A stretch of 64,000 nucleotides of DNA from NCBI GenBank assembly GCA_035236585.1, contig CP141139.1, positions 53,947,217 to 54,011,216 of the forward strand, in the 5' to 3' direction. Shown here in pieces: positions 46,662 to 58,693 of the stretch (position 1 is its first letter; each line of letters begins with the position of its first letter). The DNA comes from Warburgia ugandensis. Taxonomy: Eukaryota; Streptophyta; Magnoliopsida; Canellales; Canellaceae. The notes beneath the pieces are model-generated. The model had not been told where the DNA came from, did not search any database, and saw only the letters and a program-made list of their open reading frames with translations. A program made the position numbers and the translations under genes.

Positions 46662-47852
46662 TTAAGGTGGATCATGATACTCAGGTGTCTTTAAAAGTGT
46701 CTCATCAATTTCAATATCAAGCAATTCTAGAAAAGGTTTTAACCTTTGACCATTGACCTTTTGAATTTCTCCATCCTTTTCAATCTCGATGGCTCCATGA
46801 GGATAGTTTTTGCATACTATATAAGGTCTGGTCCATCTAAATCTAAGTTTTCTTGGGAACAAATACAATATAGAATTATACAGTAAGACCTTTTGACCTA
46901 TGTAAAGGATTTTCTTCAAATATGTCTATCATGTACAACCTTCATTTGATCTTTATACAGTCGTATAGACTCATATGCATCTTTTCTCAATTCTTCTAAC
47001 TCATTTAGTTGGAGTTTTCTGTAGGTTCTAGCAGAATCTAAGTCAAAATTTAGCTTTTTGATAGCCCAATATGCCTTGTGCTCTAACTCTACTAGTAAGT
47101 AGCAGGCCTTTCCATAGACCAAGCAGTAAGATGATATTCCTATAGGGGTTTTATATGTGGTACAATAAGCCCATAAAGCATTAATAAGTCTCAAAGACCA
47201 GTCTTTCCTATTTGAATTGACTGCCTTTCCTAGAATCCACTTTATTTCCTTATTGGATACATCTACTTGACCACTAGTCTGAGGGTGGTATGGGGTAGCT
47301 ATCCTATGGTTGACACCATATTTTTTCATTAAATTCTCAAATACCTTATTACAAAAGTGTTTTTCCCCATCACTTATTATGGCTCTTGGAGTACCAAACC
47401 GTGCAAAATAAATTTCTTTTAAAAATTTTACCACAATCTTACGGTCATTGATTTTGTAGGGTATAGCCTCCACCCACTTGGACATGTAGTCCACACCCAT
47501 TAGGATGTGTAGATTTCCAAAAGAATTAGAAAAATGTCCCATAAAATCAATGCCCCAAACATCAAAAGGTTCTATGAGAAGGATTGGGTTTAAGGGCATG
47601 TGCATCCTTAAATATGGTAGGCCAATAAAATCCACATTGCAAAATTTTTGCAGCTGTCTTTCTAAAACTAAAATGGCCCCCACATGCATGATCATGACAA
47701 AAGGAGATGATTTGATTATGTTCACTATTTGGTATGCATCTCCTAATTACTTGGTCAAGATAGTACTTGAATAAGTATTGGTCATCCCAAGTAAAATATC
47801 TAACCTCAGTTAAAAATCTCTTTTTATCTTGTTTGGTCCAGTGATTAGGCAT
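46662..47852 (-). pseudogene. Ty3/gypsy integrase, nearly full length, minus strand
   Basis: Three overlapping frames on the minus strand rebuild an integrase. 47,562-47,852 gives the N-terminal zinc-finger region ([20 protein letters not shown], then [20 protein letters not shown]), whose H-H-C-C pattern is visible. 46,916-47,725 gives the catalytic core ([20 protein letters not shown], then [38 protein letters not shown]), with both core Asp residues and the Glu of the D,D-35-E triad present. 46,662-46,919 gives the C-terminal domain ([24 protein letters not shown] ending [11 protein letters not shown]). Frameshifts separate the parts, so it is not functional as it stands, but it is the youngest-looking pol piece in the window. 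Confidence 0.85.
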
Positions 47853-48371
47853 TTGCCCTATAATAAGATAATTAACACTAACTCCATAGCAAGGTAACTA
47901 GAAAACATGCAATAACTATTTATCTGGGAATGACTCAATTATAGGTCCTTGATCGCTAGTGTGCTCCACCACTAATCTGGATAAGTGATCTACTACTATA
48001 TTTTCTGAACCTTTTTTATCCATAATTTCTAAGTCAAGCTCTTGTAGTAGTAGTATCCAATGGATCAACCTAGGTTTTGCATCCTTTTTAGAAGGGAGGT
48101 ACTTTAAGGTCGCATGATTTGAATACACTATAACTTTAAACCCTAACAAGTAAGATCTAAACTTATTCAAAGAAAACACTACACCTAACAACTCTTTCTC
48201 AGTAGTGGAATAGTTGAGTTGCACATCATTTAGTGTTTTACTAGCATAATATATCACATGTGGAAGTTTATCAATGTGTTGCCCCAAAATAGCTCTAATG
48301 GCATAATCTGATGAGTCAGATAAAAAGAAAGAATTAAGGTAAAAGACCCCTAATATTCTTGGTGATAACAT
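47853..48371 (-). pseudogene. Ty3/gypsy RNase H, minus strand
   Basis: The minus strand is open from 48,371 to 47,916 and reads [14 protein letters not shown], then [60 protein letters not shown] and [11 protein letters not shown]. These are the expected RNase H landmarks of Athila/Tat elements. The first 18 or so codons of the open frame (48,371 to about 48,325) do not belong to RNase H; they come from the plus-strand repeat that starts there, so the domain is cut at its N-terminal edge. The frame is intact within the domain. Confidence 0.85.
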
Positions 48372-48755
48372 CCATTCTTAAGGATCAATTTCCTTTGTCT
48401 CATGAGTGTTTAAAAGAATTATGTGAACCATTAGCTCATTGGATTCAGCCACATAATGAGAGAAATATGTTTAAACCCCTTATCTGAGAGTTTTATTTCT
48501 AAGTGTATACTTGTGGGAATTTGAGGTCAGGGCATATTTCCAATGGAATGTAAGCATATCTAGTTAGAAGTCAAGATTTATGTGGCTGTACAGACACATA
48601 TGTACTCTGAGAAATAGCTCAAATAAAATGTCTTTAATATGTGTACAATATGTAAAATTGTCAAATCCTCTTTATTAAGTTGTGAGAAACTAGTAAAATT
48701 ACTAATGAATTAGGATTCTCTGAGATAAAATAGGTGACTCAACTTTATTGAATTT
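48340..48755 (+). repeat. 3' UTR repeat of the gypsy family, copy 2
   Basis: Second copy of the repeat at 43,410-43,830, running directly into the LTR at 48,756. The same join is present in inverse form at 2877-3230 and 2876, which fixes it as the 3' UTR and 3' LTR of the family. Confidence 0.75.
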
Positions 48756-51144
48756 TGTGGGTATATTTACGACAAACCTCACGAGGCCTAACTCATCCAC
48801 TAAGGGTAACCTAGGGAGTTCAAGGGCTTGTTGCACATGCTAAATGCAATTGTGAGTACCTATGAAAGTGACACATTGTACCAATTTTTGTAAAATAGTT
48901 TTCTGTATGTTTTGCTCTGGACTAGCAAAATGATGGTTGAGGGGTGTGTTAAGTGTTTAATTTTGGAATAAGACCCCTAGTTTAGCATTTAATTAGACCA
49001 TCTAACTCATTAATTTGGTAATTTTTGGATAAAATATAAAAATTAGTTCAAATTGACCATCCAATCGTAAATTGTCAAAATTAACGAGCTAATGATCAAT
49101 TGAGCTAAGCGGATGCTTAATGTATGGTTTAGATGACTCTAATCTAGTCTGTGGTCTTGTAGATCAACTAAAGGAGGGTTGGATGGCTTAAATCGAATTT
49201 CAATGGTGCAGATCAGTTTGAAGATCAATAAGGCAAGGGATAAAGGGTTCCTAAAAGAAGAAGTTTTCTTAATAGAAGAGGAGTCCTAAATTGGAAGAAG
49301 AGGAAGTTTCCTAATAGGAAACTAACTCTTAAAGGAAAGAGGTGGAGGAAAATTAGGAAGGAAAAAATTTATAAAGAGGGGAAACCGTAGGGAATGGAAG
49401 AGTTTTGGGAAGTTTAGAGTTTTGGAGTTTGGGCTGTCTTTTTGCTTTCTTATTCTTTTATTGTTTCATCTCTTGCTTTTTGGTTTCCTTTTACATGCAC
49501 ATATACTTTCCTCACGTCCCTCTCTTGCTTTTCATTACCACCTTCCTCTCTCCCTTCTATCTCCCACATTCCCTATTTGGTTTGCATCGTACCAACTTCC
49601 CATGTTCCAGTTCCATTCATCACTTCAGCCTTATCTCTCATGTTCCTCTCTATTTTCTCTCCCTCATCATTGCTTACCATCTTTTACCACACCACTTTCC
49701 TTTCCATGTTCTTCACAACTACCTTCTCTACTGGCTGCACCTTTCCCTTGTATCTCTGTTGTTGTTAAAGCACCCCTCTCCTTTATCATGTTCTTCCTAA
49801 TGCACCAGCCCAGCCACCACCGCACTCCATCATTTTGTCTCTAGGCCCTTTCATTCCAGGACCATGCGACACCCCATCCCATCTCTCCAGCTATCATGCA
49901 ATGCTCCTCATAGCGACCCTCCTCCAGATTCTTCCCCATCTCCAAGCTGCTTAGAGGAGGAAACCCTTTCCTATGTTTTTCTCCTAATTTCCCCCTTTCT
50001 CTTTCCTTCTCTTCTCTTCCCTTCTCCTCCTCTGCTCCATGCAATCGTCTCCACTGGCCAGACCCAGATAGCATCCTCTGCTCCATACGAACCAGACGAT
50101 GCCCCAGGTCTCTATCATCATTGATGATGCCACAGCACCATGGCCGGTCGTTTAATCAGCAGCCCAACAACCCTTGGTGTCTACTTCATAACTCTACCCA
50201 ACTGGATCATCTTCACTGGCCAGACGCATCTGCTCCACCGACTGAACCATAGCCGTACAATGCTCTGCTATGTGTTCTTTCTTTTACCGCCCAAGTGACA
50301 CTACTACTCCAGATCATCTCCACTCATCCCAGGCATCTAAACATCTCTATCGTTTCCGGGGATCTTCTCTAGCAAAGTCTTTTCCAAGAGTTTTAGAGAA
50401 GTTTTGGGGAAAATTCCAGTTTTACCCATATTAGAATATTTCAAATTACATGTTTTGTCTTGTTACTATTACTATTCACATTTTATGTTATTTCCATTTT
50501 GGTTATTCACATTCTTTGTTATTCTATATTTAATCCAGGAACTATCTTATCTGTTCCTGTTTAACCAAATCAAGGGTTTTGGTTTAACCATGGAAAAACT
50601 CTTATTTCTTGTCTATTTTAATTAAATTTTATAACATGTTTTTAGGATAGTTTCTAGTTTAATTGCTATTCTTGATCTTCAATTTGTGTTTTGAAAATAA
50701 ATCTAAGCTATTAATTCTTAAATTCCTTAATTAGATTTGATCTTTGAAAATTTGAAGAATCTAACAAATTCATCTGTCAGATCATTAATCCATGACATGT
50801 TGAATATATTGATGGAGTTTGATCAAAGTCTGGGATACTAGAATTGAATAATTGGATAATACTCGAGCTAGGGAAGTAGATTTTTCTTAATTTTTTCTTG
50901 TTTAAGTTTTAGTTAAGGTTTTGTTGTTTCTTTTTCTATTTTTTTCTAGAATTAGACCTCTGGAATTTCACTATTAAAATGAAGATGAAGTCTGATTAGT
51001 TTCTATTAATTTTGGTCAAATAATTTGAATTTTAAATAATTAAATTTTATTAAAAACTCCAAATTCTTAAAGCGCGTCCCTATGGGATCGACCGATACTT
51101 GCATTAGCTATACCACAATAGCCCATGCACTTGGGAAAAACATC
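48756..51144 (+). repeat. LTR of the Athila/Tat-like family, plus orientation (about 2.4 kb)
   Basis: Starts TGTGGGTATATTTACGAC and ends near CACTTGGGAAAAACATCA. Positions 48,756-49,230 are the inverse of 2310-2876, and 50,700-51,120 correspond to the inverse of 961-1130 and 13,960-14,200. The middle (49,400-50,100) is pyrimidine-rich and gives several long but overlapping open frames (49,405-49,844 in all three forward frames, 49,841-50,124 on both strands); these reflect composition and not coding. The preceding 3' UTR repeat makes this a 3' LTR of a plus-strand element. Confidence 0.7.
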
Positions 51145-51169
51145 AACAATGAGATCGACTAAGAACTAA

Positions 51170-52090
51170 TGTTCACTAAAGAAAACTTTAAATTTATGTA
51201 TACCCCTTAGAAAAGGAAAAATGGTTCAAAACTCTCTTAGGTTATAAGTCTCCATAAATCTTCTTCAGGATCTCTAAGTTATAATTTTGTCTTCAACTTG
51301 AACTATACATAGCTATTTTGTGCAATTAATGTTTCAAGTTTAAATTTTAATGAAATACTTTAGAAAAAGAGTAAAATATTGTGAACTAATTATATACAAC
51401 TCTATTTATAAGCTAAAGTTAAAAATTTTAGCCGAATATTTAGAAAATCTAACTTTTCATCTTTATAAAGGACTTCTTTTTTTTTAAATTTTTTTCAAAA
51501 TTGTAAAAAAATTAGAAATCCCATTGCTACACCCCCCAACTAGAACTAAACATTCTCCTTGATGTTTTGAAACATAGGACATGTAATTGATGAATGGATA
51601 ATGGAGCTTAATAAGGCATTCTAAAAAGTTCCTAGGTTGCCTCCTAATAAGCATTAAGTTTAGCATCTTCAGCTAGACAAGCCCTATAACTAGCCTAATT
51701 TCTCTTAGATCTAACTATTTAAACTAATTTTTCCTAATCCTAAGAATGAAATGGCAAGATTTCTCATGCCACCTTAGAATCTTGTGGTAATCTATAATTT
51801 GCCTCCACTCTGAAATTTTAGGTGGTGGTATCATTATGACATAGTAGACCACCACAATTTTGAATGTTGTGGGACCATATTGATGACCCCCCATTTTTAG
51901 TATTTCACTCTAATAAATAGAATTCCTCCACCTTTATTTTGAAGTGGTGGTAACATGATGCCTTCATCTAATACTGTGCATTTTATTGGATTATTTGTAG
52001 ATGAATGGTCCTCGTCTTGATCAAAATGAGGGATAACATCAACCATTCTATTCAATTTATCTTTTTCATCTATTTCCCTTATATTGTCTT
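51170..52090 (-). mobile_element. 3' untranslated stretch of the minus-strand LARD-like element
   Basis: Resembles 3900-4440 and 46,226-46,620 in the same orientation, including AGTTGGGGGGTGTAGCAATG on the minus strand (51,523-51,542) and the LRRQP-type sequence at 51,600-51,660. No integrase or RT precedes it here; the upstream gene is the unidentified gag-like frame. Confidence 0.5.
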
Positions 52091-52093
52091 GAA

Positions 52094-53407
52094 CTAGGGA
52101 TATAAGCTAAGTCTCCCCTTCCCAAAAGGTTGTTCTTGTATTATTAGAGGTGAGGACATGGTCTTGCTTAAACCCTTATTCTCATTTGATGTGTACCCTA
52201 AAGTAGGTTGATGTACATCAACAGACTCTTTTTCTTCCTGTTTTATGGGCATAGGTAAGGTGTCAAAAGAGTCTACATGACTATCTTGTGAATTTTCAGA
52301 TAAGGTTTGTAGGTCCCAATTAGGTACATCTTCTCCATTGCTAGGCTCAATTTGAATTTCACCCTCTATAGGGGGATCTACGGAAGCTTGCCATTGAGAA
52401 GTGTTCATTAAAGGCACAATGGATGTGTCGTCATCAAAATAAGCAGGACACAAATTTAGAGGATTTGGGTTAGTTGTTTCTAAAGCTTTATTTTCTTCAT
52501 CAATGAAAGTCTCTTCATTATACTCGTAATAAGGGGTAGGACATGGTTCGAGTAGATATGAGTTAGAGGTTTCTATGGATGGTTGTAGGCTTTGTGGCTT
52601 AGAATAATCATAAGGGATCAGTAATAAATGGCCCTTCATTATCCCTGTTTTGATTGAATTCCTCAATTCTTTTTATAAATTCAGCAATGTTTCTTTCAGT
52701 AGATTCCCTTATTAGTTTCATTTTCTCCTCACATTCTTGTCTCATTTCCTCATCCCCCTTTTCAAAGGCAACCATGGTTTGTTCCAATTTCTGACAAAAT
52801 TACTACATATTCTCTTTTAATAGTTGTTCTTCATGCTATAGAGGAAATAACTCATAGGTCTAGTATTGTTGTGGCATTGGGGTTGAACCTATGATGTTGA
52901 CCTTGATAATCATGATAGTGTTCGATCAGGATGGGACTTTTGTGGTTCTTCCTAATATTAGTAATCCTAAGACTAAGGTTATTTGTGATGACTAGCCCAT
53001 CCATTATAGTCTTGGTAATTTGTCTTGGTATGATAATTGTTAGGGTGTGTGAATGCATTAAGTGCATCCACTGGCTCTTGATAGTATTCAATATAGTTGG
53101 AGCTCGATGGCCATGAAGAAGGGGGATATTTTAAGTTAGAATAGGTGCAGTCATAATTGTACTAAGTGTGGTGATATTACTCAATATAGGAATTCTCATA
53201 ATGGGGTTTTTGATATGCTTTAATATTTTTCTTAAGGAATCTATCCATTTAACTATCCATTCCGTCCATCCTAACAATTATCTTATCCAATTTATTGGAT
53301 AGATCAGTAGTATATATTGCTACGATCTCATTTCTATCCTTATGAGGTAATGGCTTAAGACTAAAATAGTAGAATAATGGTTTTTTATGCGCTTCTTGAT
53401 AGGTCAT
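52094..53407 (-). pseudogene. Unrecognised gag-like reading frame of a LARD-type element
   Basis: The family is not recognised. A start at 53,407 (minus) opens MTYQEAHKKPLFYYFSLKPL and continues, with several stops, through a Tyr/Asn/His/Pro-rich stretch (SNYIEYYQEPVDALNAFTHP near 53,080) and a charged, probably coiled-coil stretch (FEKGDEEMRQECEEKMKLIR then ESTERNIAEFIKRIEEFNQ, near 52,770-52,660). One stop or frame change then leads to a 190-codon open frame (52,094-52,666). This last part is acidic and rich in Ser/Pro/Glu, with PCPTPYYEYNEETFID and VDSFDTLPMPIKQEEKE, and has no known domain. It lies where gag should be between a PBS (54,701) and a 3' UTR (51.5 kb), with no pol. By position it could be a gag derivative. 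Confidence 0.5.
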
Positions 53408-54700
53408 TGTACTCAACTTTATTTACAATGAAACTAATCAGCATATACAATGAACAAGTACTTTTTGTTTTTAAGTATGAATTGAGAAACCTTAACTATA
53501 TGAAACCTAAATGCTAATCCTATGCTAAATGATGCACAATCAAATCTTAGTATCCACTAATCGAGCAGTGTCATAATTATCTTTTGTTAGTGCCTAGGTG
53601 GTAGCTTCCAAGACCTAGATTTAGGCATCTCCTCCTTTTATTCAAATTTAACTATTGCTTACCAGTTGGGTTCTACTCTAAAGTGGTTAATGCAATCCTC
53701 ATGTCAGAAGGCACTTAGACCTCAACCAATGTCAATGAAAGGCATGGAAAAATACTTGGATTTTAAGACACCCACTATAACCATAATGCTCAAAAGCTAC
53801 TAGAGTAATAATAGATCATATCCTTCTAAAAGGGTCCTATAAGGTCGATTCCCTAAGTGTCTTTCTACTTGATTTTATATTTAAATTAAAGGGTTAGGAT
53901 TGTGGCATATATGGATATTGATTTATTCCTATGTGGTCTAAGGAGCTATTGATGAAATCCAGTCCTTATCTTGTAAGGGTTCCTGTGGGACCCTTAGTAG
54001 CATTAATTCCATTGTACCATAAAGTTATAAATACGCACTGTAGAATAGAAAATAAACTAATACCTACCTATATGCTACTTAATAAAGAGTTAGGCACCTT
54101 AATAGATGGGACACTATATTTTACCATGTAGCCTATGCTTTGGTTATAGCTGAGCCCAGGCTAACCTTTGCTAAATAGAAGCACAACTAATGCAACAATC
54201 CTAAGTACCAATGGAGCAATTAGCAATGAATGGTCCTAATCTATATGATTTATTCTATCATCCAAATGTAAAATTATATTAAATGCAAGTTATCCTAAAA
54301 TTTAAAATTTGAGTGAGAGATGCTCATAGTGAGGGGTTAGACGATGGTCATGTGGGCCACCATACCCTACACTTGCCTTATCTTATTACAATTCATTTAA
54401 AATTAAATAATATAGAAATCACAAATTACAATGGGCCTCACTACAAGTTTTACTCAAATCCCAATCTAGGAAAGCAATAAAACCTAATATAAGATGATGA
54501 AGGCATGGGCCACAAGATTGTCACTACCCCTTTGCCAATTTCCCTTTGCACAAAAATCAGAGAAATATGGTCAATATAAGAAAAATAGCAACAAATGCAA
54601 AAGTATGCAAAAAATATGAAAAAAACACTAATGTAATGCACCTTAAACTTAGATTAGAGGAAAATAACCTAAATTATGGAAAGGCTACACAAATTGTTGC
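53408..54700 (-). mobile_element. Leader of the LARD-like element
   Basis: Non-coding stretch between the PBS at 54,701 and the gag-like frame. Short open stretches (53,931-54,131 plus, 54,450-54,641 minus) have no motif. A long untranslated leader is common in Athila/Tat and LARD elements. Confidence 0.4.
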
Positions 54701-54721
54701 AACTCCTCCATAATAGTGCCA
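54701..54721 (-). other. Degenerate PBS, TGGCGCC type
   Basis: On the minus strand TTTTGGCACTATTATGGAGG followed by AGTTG aligns with the TTTTGGCGCCGTTGCCGGGG motif that follows the 5' LTR of many Athila/Tat-type elements. About four bases differ, as expected of decay. Confidence 0.5.
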
Positions 54722-57507
54722 AAAGCTTGTTCTTGTTTTAATTAAAACTCACAAGCAGACTGATTGTTTACAATATAATACGCTAATGAGGTCAATCACA
54801 CGACGAGTTGAACTAATGTGATATACTAGTGGTCCCTACCTTAAACTATCTAACCTTGTTAAAATTCAAGAGTATTTTTTACCTAAACTTGAATTGGAAA
54901 TTAACACATGAAGTTGGAAACTAAGCTAAAACTAGAAATATACTAAATTGAGAACTTTCCTAAAATATGCACTTTCTAAAATTAAAACTTTCCTAAACTA
55001 AAAACTTCTAATTTTATGACTTTCCTAACTAAAACCTTTCTTAAAGTGAAATTTTCCTAAAATGCAATTTATCAATCTCCCTAAACATGAAATTAACAAC
55101 TAATTTAAGGAAAACATGCTTTAACAAACTACTTTCCTAATCATGCAAAACTAAGAAAACTAAACAACCAAATGAACTACTTTAGAAAGTGTGACAAAAT
55201 TAATTACTTTCCAAACTAACTAAGATGCAAACTAATGGAATCTAACTACAAATAAATAAGAGAAATAAATGAAAACAATTACCAATAAACAATGAAAGGA
55301 AAACTATCTAAGGATCATGCGTGTGACAATGGAATGGTATGCATGATTCAATGAATAGGAGTGAATTTAATTAGCTACCTTGGAAACCTAAGCATGGGAT
55401 CTTATTCAAACATTAACTAAACTACCTACAATCTAATTGGGGTCTTGAAAATCAATTGAACATGAGTTGTGTGGTTCTAGAAATTAATATGAACCAGTCA
55501 TACGAAAAAAATCCACCCGCAAGGGAATTGAATCATTCAATGAAAAGAACATGTAAAATATGGAATTAATCATTTTGTTTACAATCAAACATTCAATAAA
55601 AAATATAATTAATTGTTGAACACAAACATGAATTGAAAATTTCATCTAACTTCATTGAATCACATCCAAAAAGTCATCAACATAATACTCCATACTTGTA
55701 ACCAAAATCTGAAATTTAAATTCTATTATAATGATGTTCACTTAATCTTAATCAATCATGCAAAAAAATTCCACCAACAAGGTCATTGAATCATTCAATG
55801 AAAAGAACATCTAAAACATGGAATTAAACATTTTGTTTGCAATCAAACATTCAATAAAAAACATAATTAATTGTTGAACACAAACATGAATTGAAAATTT
55901 CATCTAACTTCATTGAATCACATCCAAAAAAGTCATCAACATAATACTCCATACTTGTAATCCAAATCTGAAATTTAAATTCTATTATAATGATGTTCAC
56001 TTAATCTTAATCAATACTTAATTATAAGCCAATTCCTTCTTCAATTGTTCCAAATTTCACTCATTAACAAGTATGCGTCAAATCAAGGAAAAATCCTATG
56101 GAATACGAAGGCAACAATCAAGGGAACTTAAGCAAACAAAGCTAGAAATCAAGAGGGCTTAAAAAGAACAAAGATGTAATGAAAGTGTAGAGGTCAAAAC
56201 TAGATTCAAGATGACTTCCCTTGGCTGTAACTCCAAGGAAAACCAGCCCTGAGTCTTAGTTTAAAAAGCAAGGTAAACAAGGTAAACTAGCATGAAAAGA
56301 AGTAAACTCTAGCAAAGAGAACTAGGAAGCTAACCAACCTTCAAAAATGAATAAAAAACTCCAAAAATCCTAGGATTAACATTTGAGTAAGAAGCACACC
56401 CTTGGAAGGGAATGGAAAGACCCAAGGAGTCCACAAAACAAAAGTGAAAAGAGAGGAAAATGGGCTATAGGAAGAGAGCATCCTCCTCCCTAAGAGGAGG
56501 CGTCTTTTTCCTAAGTGGGAAAGGTTCCCTTGCTTGGATGTTTTGTAGGGTTTTTATGCTTGTTCTCTTATTTTTTCTAGGATTTCTTAATGATAAGGTG
56601 TTGTTGGGATTAAAGTGTGTCAATTTGAATGCTAGAATGGGGGAAAGGTTAAGGATTTCAAATAGGAATGTGTGCAAACTAAAGGTGGTTGTCTTAAGGA
56701 ACAGGAGTGGAGTAGGTGGGAGATTCCACCTTCTTAGGAAGGGGTGTGTCGCCCCTTCCAAAGTCATTAAGCCTCCTTTGTTTTAGGAAAGCAAGTGGGA
56801 ATGAATTAGAATGAGATTGAGGGTGTGAGGTGTGAGGTGTGAGGTGGAGAATTTTGGTTGGTTGGAAAGTTTCCTAAGAGGTAGAATGTGATAGAGTTTT
56901 GGAAAGATGCAATGATACAATGGAAATTTGTAGTTCATCTTGGGGGTGACGTGGAAATTGTAGAAAAAGTGGAGAAAAACACTAAAAAATGAAAGGATCT
57001 TAATCCATTGGTCCACATGCTATCTTATTCTAATAGATTTTCCTAAATTATATTCAAAATATCTCATGGAAAATCTTCTTGAATCTCTTGCATTGTAAGG
57101 GTAGTGGAAATGCATAGCTTGCTTCATGGGCCCATTTTAGTCACCTTTAGCTCTTCCAATTGCTTCATTTGATCCTTGATTATGCTTTGGATGATGACAA
57201 TTGGGATTTTAGCTTGATCTCTTAATCTTGATCCTCAATTCTTATCCTAATTAATCTCGTTTGTTGGATCATTTCTCTGAGACCTACAAAAGAAGAAAAA
57301 TCCTAATCAAATCCTAGAAAATTATGATCATTCTCACAATTACTCTGGATTACCCTTAGACCCTACAAAATATCACACTTTTAAATAATTAGGTCATAAA
57401 TGCACTTGTTATAAAGTATGGCTAATAAAAAACCTAATTTAAAACTATAAGTTATAACACATGGGCAACTAATTGGGTACATTTTACGCAAAATTGAACA
57501 CTTATCA
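54722..57507 (-). repeat. 5' LTR of the LARD-like element (about 2.8 kb)
   Basis: On the minus strand it starts TGATAAGTGTTCAATTTTGC at 57,507 and ends beside the degenerate PBS. The start matches 16,535 (inverse) and the interior matches 30,470-32,230. Open frames at 56,460-57,016 on both strands overlap each other and lie in non-coding LTR DNA. It contains the 258-bp tandem duplication at 55,498-56,015. Confidence 0.65.
55498..56015. repeat. Near-identical 258-bp tandem duplication
   Basis: Two head-to-tail copies (55,498-55,755 and 55,756-56,015) from TCATACGAAAAAAATCCACC to TTCACTTAATCTTAATCAAT. Apart from about a dozen differences clustered in the first third, the copies are the same. 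The duplication must be much younger than the surrounding LTR. Confidence 0.92.
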
Positions 57508-58167
57508 CCCCATTTTCTCCCAGTCCTTGAAAATTCTCTTGAGTCAATCAAAATCCACTAAGACAACTCTTATTTTCCATGTGTACATGTTTTCTCCTCC
57601 TGTGAGCAACCTTTCAAAAGTATCTCTGGCTATCATGGTTTAGTTCTCTTTCATACATGGTTTATTTTCATTAGACAATCCTAACTCAAATGGATTTTCA
57701 TTGGTTGCTTTAGAATGGTCTTGGATGTAGAATAATCTCAGCCATTCTTTCTTGAAATTCTTAGATGAAAATTGAAAGTAAATTTCTTGTTTTGTCTCTT
57801 TCATCACCTCCTTATTTTTCTATTTGTTTTTGAATGGTTTTCACTTGGAAGGGGGTGGAGTGTCCCTTAGTGCATGGGAAAATCATGGAGCACATGTAGG
57901 TGGTTCCCATTTTGTTGTGATGAGAAAGAAAGTTAGGTTTTTGAGTCTCTAATGGGCCTCGGCTTGAGTGTTCTTAACATGCTTGCTTCCCATGATGTGT
58001 GTAGCCCTTACACTTCACTTAAAAGCTACTCCAAGGTGATGGAATGCGTGCATGCATGCATAGACATTTTGCCACCTTATGTTTTGATAGTGACATACTC
58101 TTTTGCATAGATAAGGTTCAATGATGCTTCTAGGAAGATTTCCTTCAATTAAGAGATTAAACTATGA
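57508..58167. other. Non-coding stretch between two elements
   Basis: No gene, repeat pair or RNA was recognised. It contains CATGCATGCATGCATAG at 58,050. Confidence 0.4.
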
Positions 58168-58657
58168 TTGAAGCTTTTGGGCTGCCATTGGAGGCACCCA
58201 AGAGCTCTATTTATAAAGCTCGAAAAGGTTCTGGAGGGGGTTCTTACCGCCATGGAATGGCGATGGAGAAACCTCCAGAATGGCAATAGTTTCTCCCCTG
58301 CACACCGCCATTCTAGAACCCTCTAGGAGGTTGAAGAAGCGGGGTGCCCATATCAAAACGGGTCCCTGTGTTTCTTAGGCTAAATCCGTTTTTAATATAA
58401 ATTACACTTTTGCCCTTGAACTTCAAAGGGTCATATCTTGCTCATTTTAACTCCGTTTTGGGTGATTTTGGTCTTGTTGGATTCCTTTTTCCAAGACACA
58501 CCTAAGGGTACTATTCTCAGGACCAAATTTCTGGGTTTAGTCAGGGTGAATGATGAAATGACCAAAATACCCTTATCTCCAAAAAGGAAACTTTTCATTT
58601 CCTATAGAATGTCCAATTCATTTTTGTTAAATAGTGTAAATTGCTCGGGGCATTACA
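58168..58657 (-). repeat. 3' LTR fragment of the chromovirus-like element
   Basis: Matches the right end of the solo LTR (34,838-35,307): GGGCTGCCATTNGAGGCACC, CTCTAGGAGGTTGAAGA and TTTGGGTGATTTTGGTCTTG are shared. It ends CATTACA at 58,657. On the minus strand it starts TGTAATGCCCCGAGC. The rest of the LTR is lost to the left of 58,168. The open frame 58,438-58,758 crosses the LTR end and is not a gene. Confidence 0.8.
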
Positions 58658-58663
58658 TTATTA

Positions 58664-58693
58664 CCCCCTTAAAAGAATTTCGTCCTCGAAATT
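58664..58693 (-). pseudogene. Pol C-terminus and polypurine tract
   Basis: The minus strand reads NFEDEILLRG and the same bases include TTTTAAGGGGG, the polypurine tract just before the 3' LTR. Pol ends of this form with the overlapping PPT are typical of Tekay/Del-like chromoviruses. Nothing else of pol could be read upstream. Confidence 0.7.

Noticed and set aside
49405..49844. Three overlapping plus-strand open frames of 108-140 codons
   Set aside because: They lie in the pyrimidine-rich middle of an LTR, are open in all three frames and read as Leu/Ser/Phe/Pro-rich translations of CT-rich DNA. This is a composition effect and not coding.
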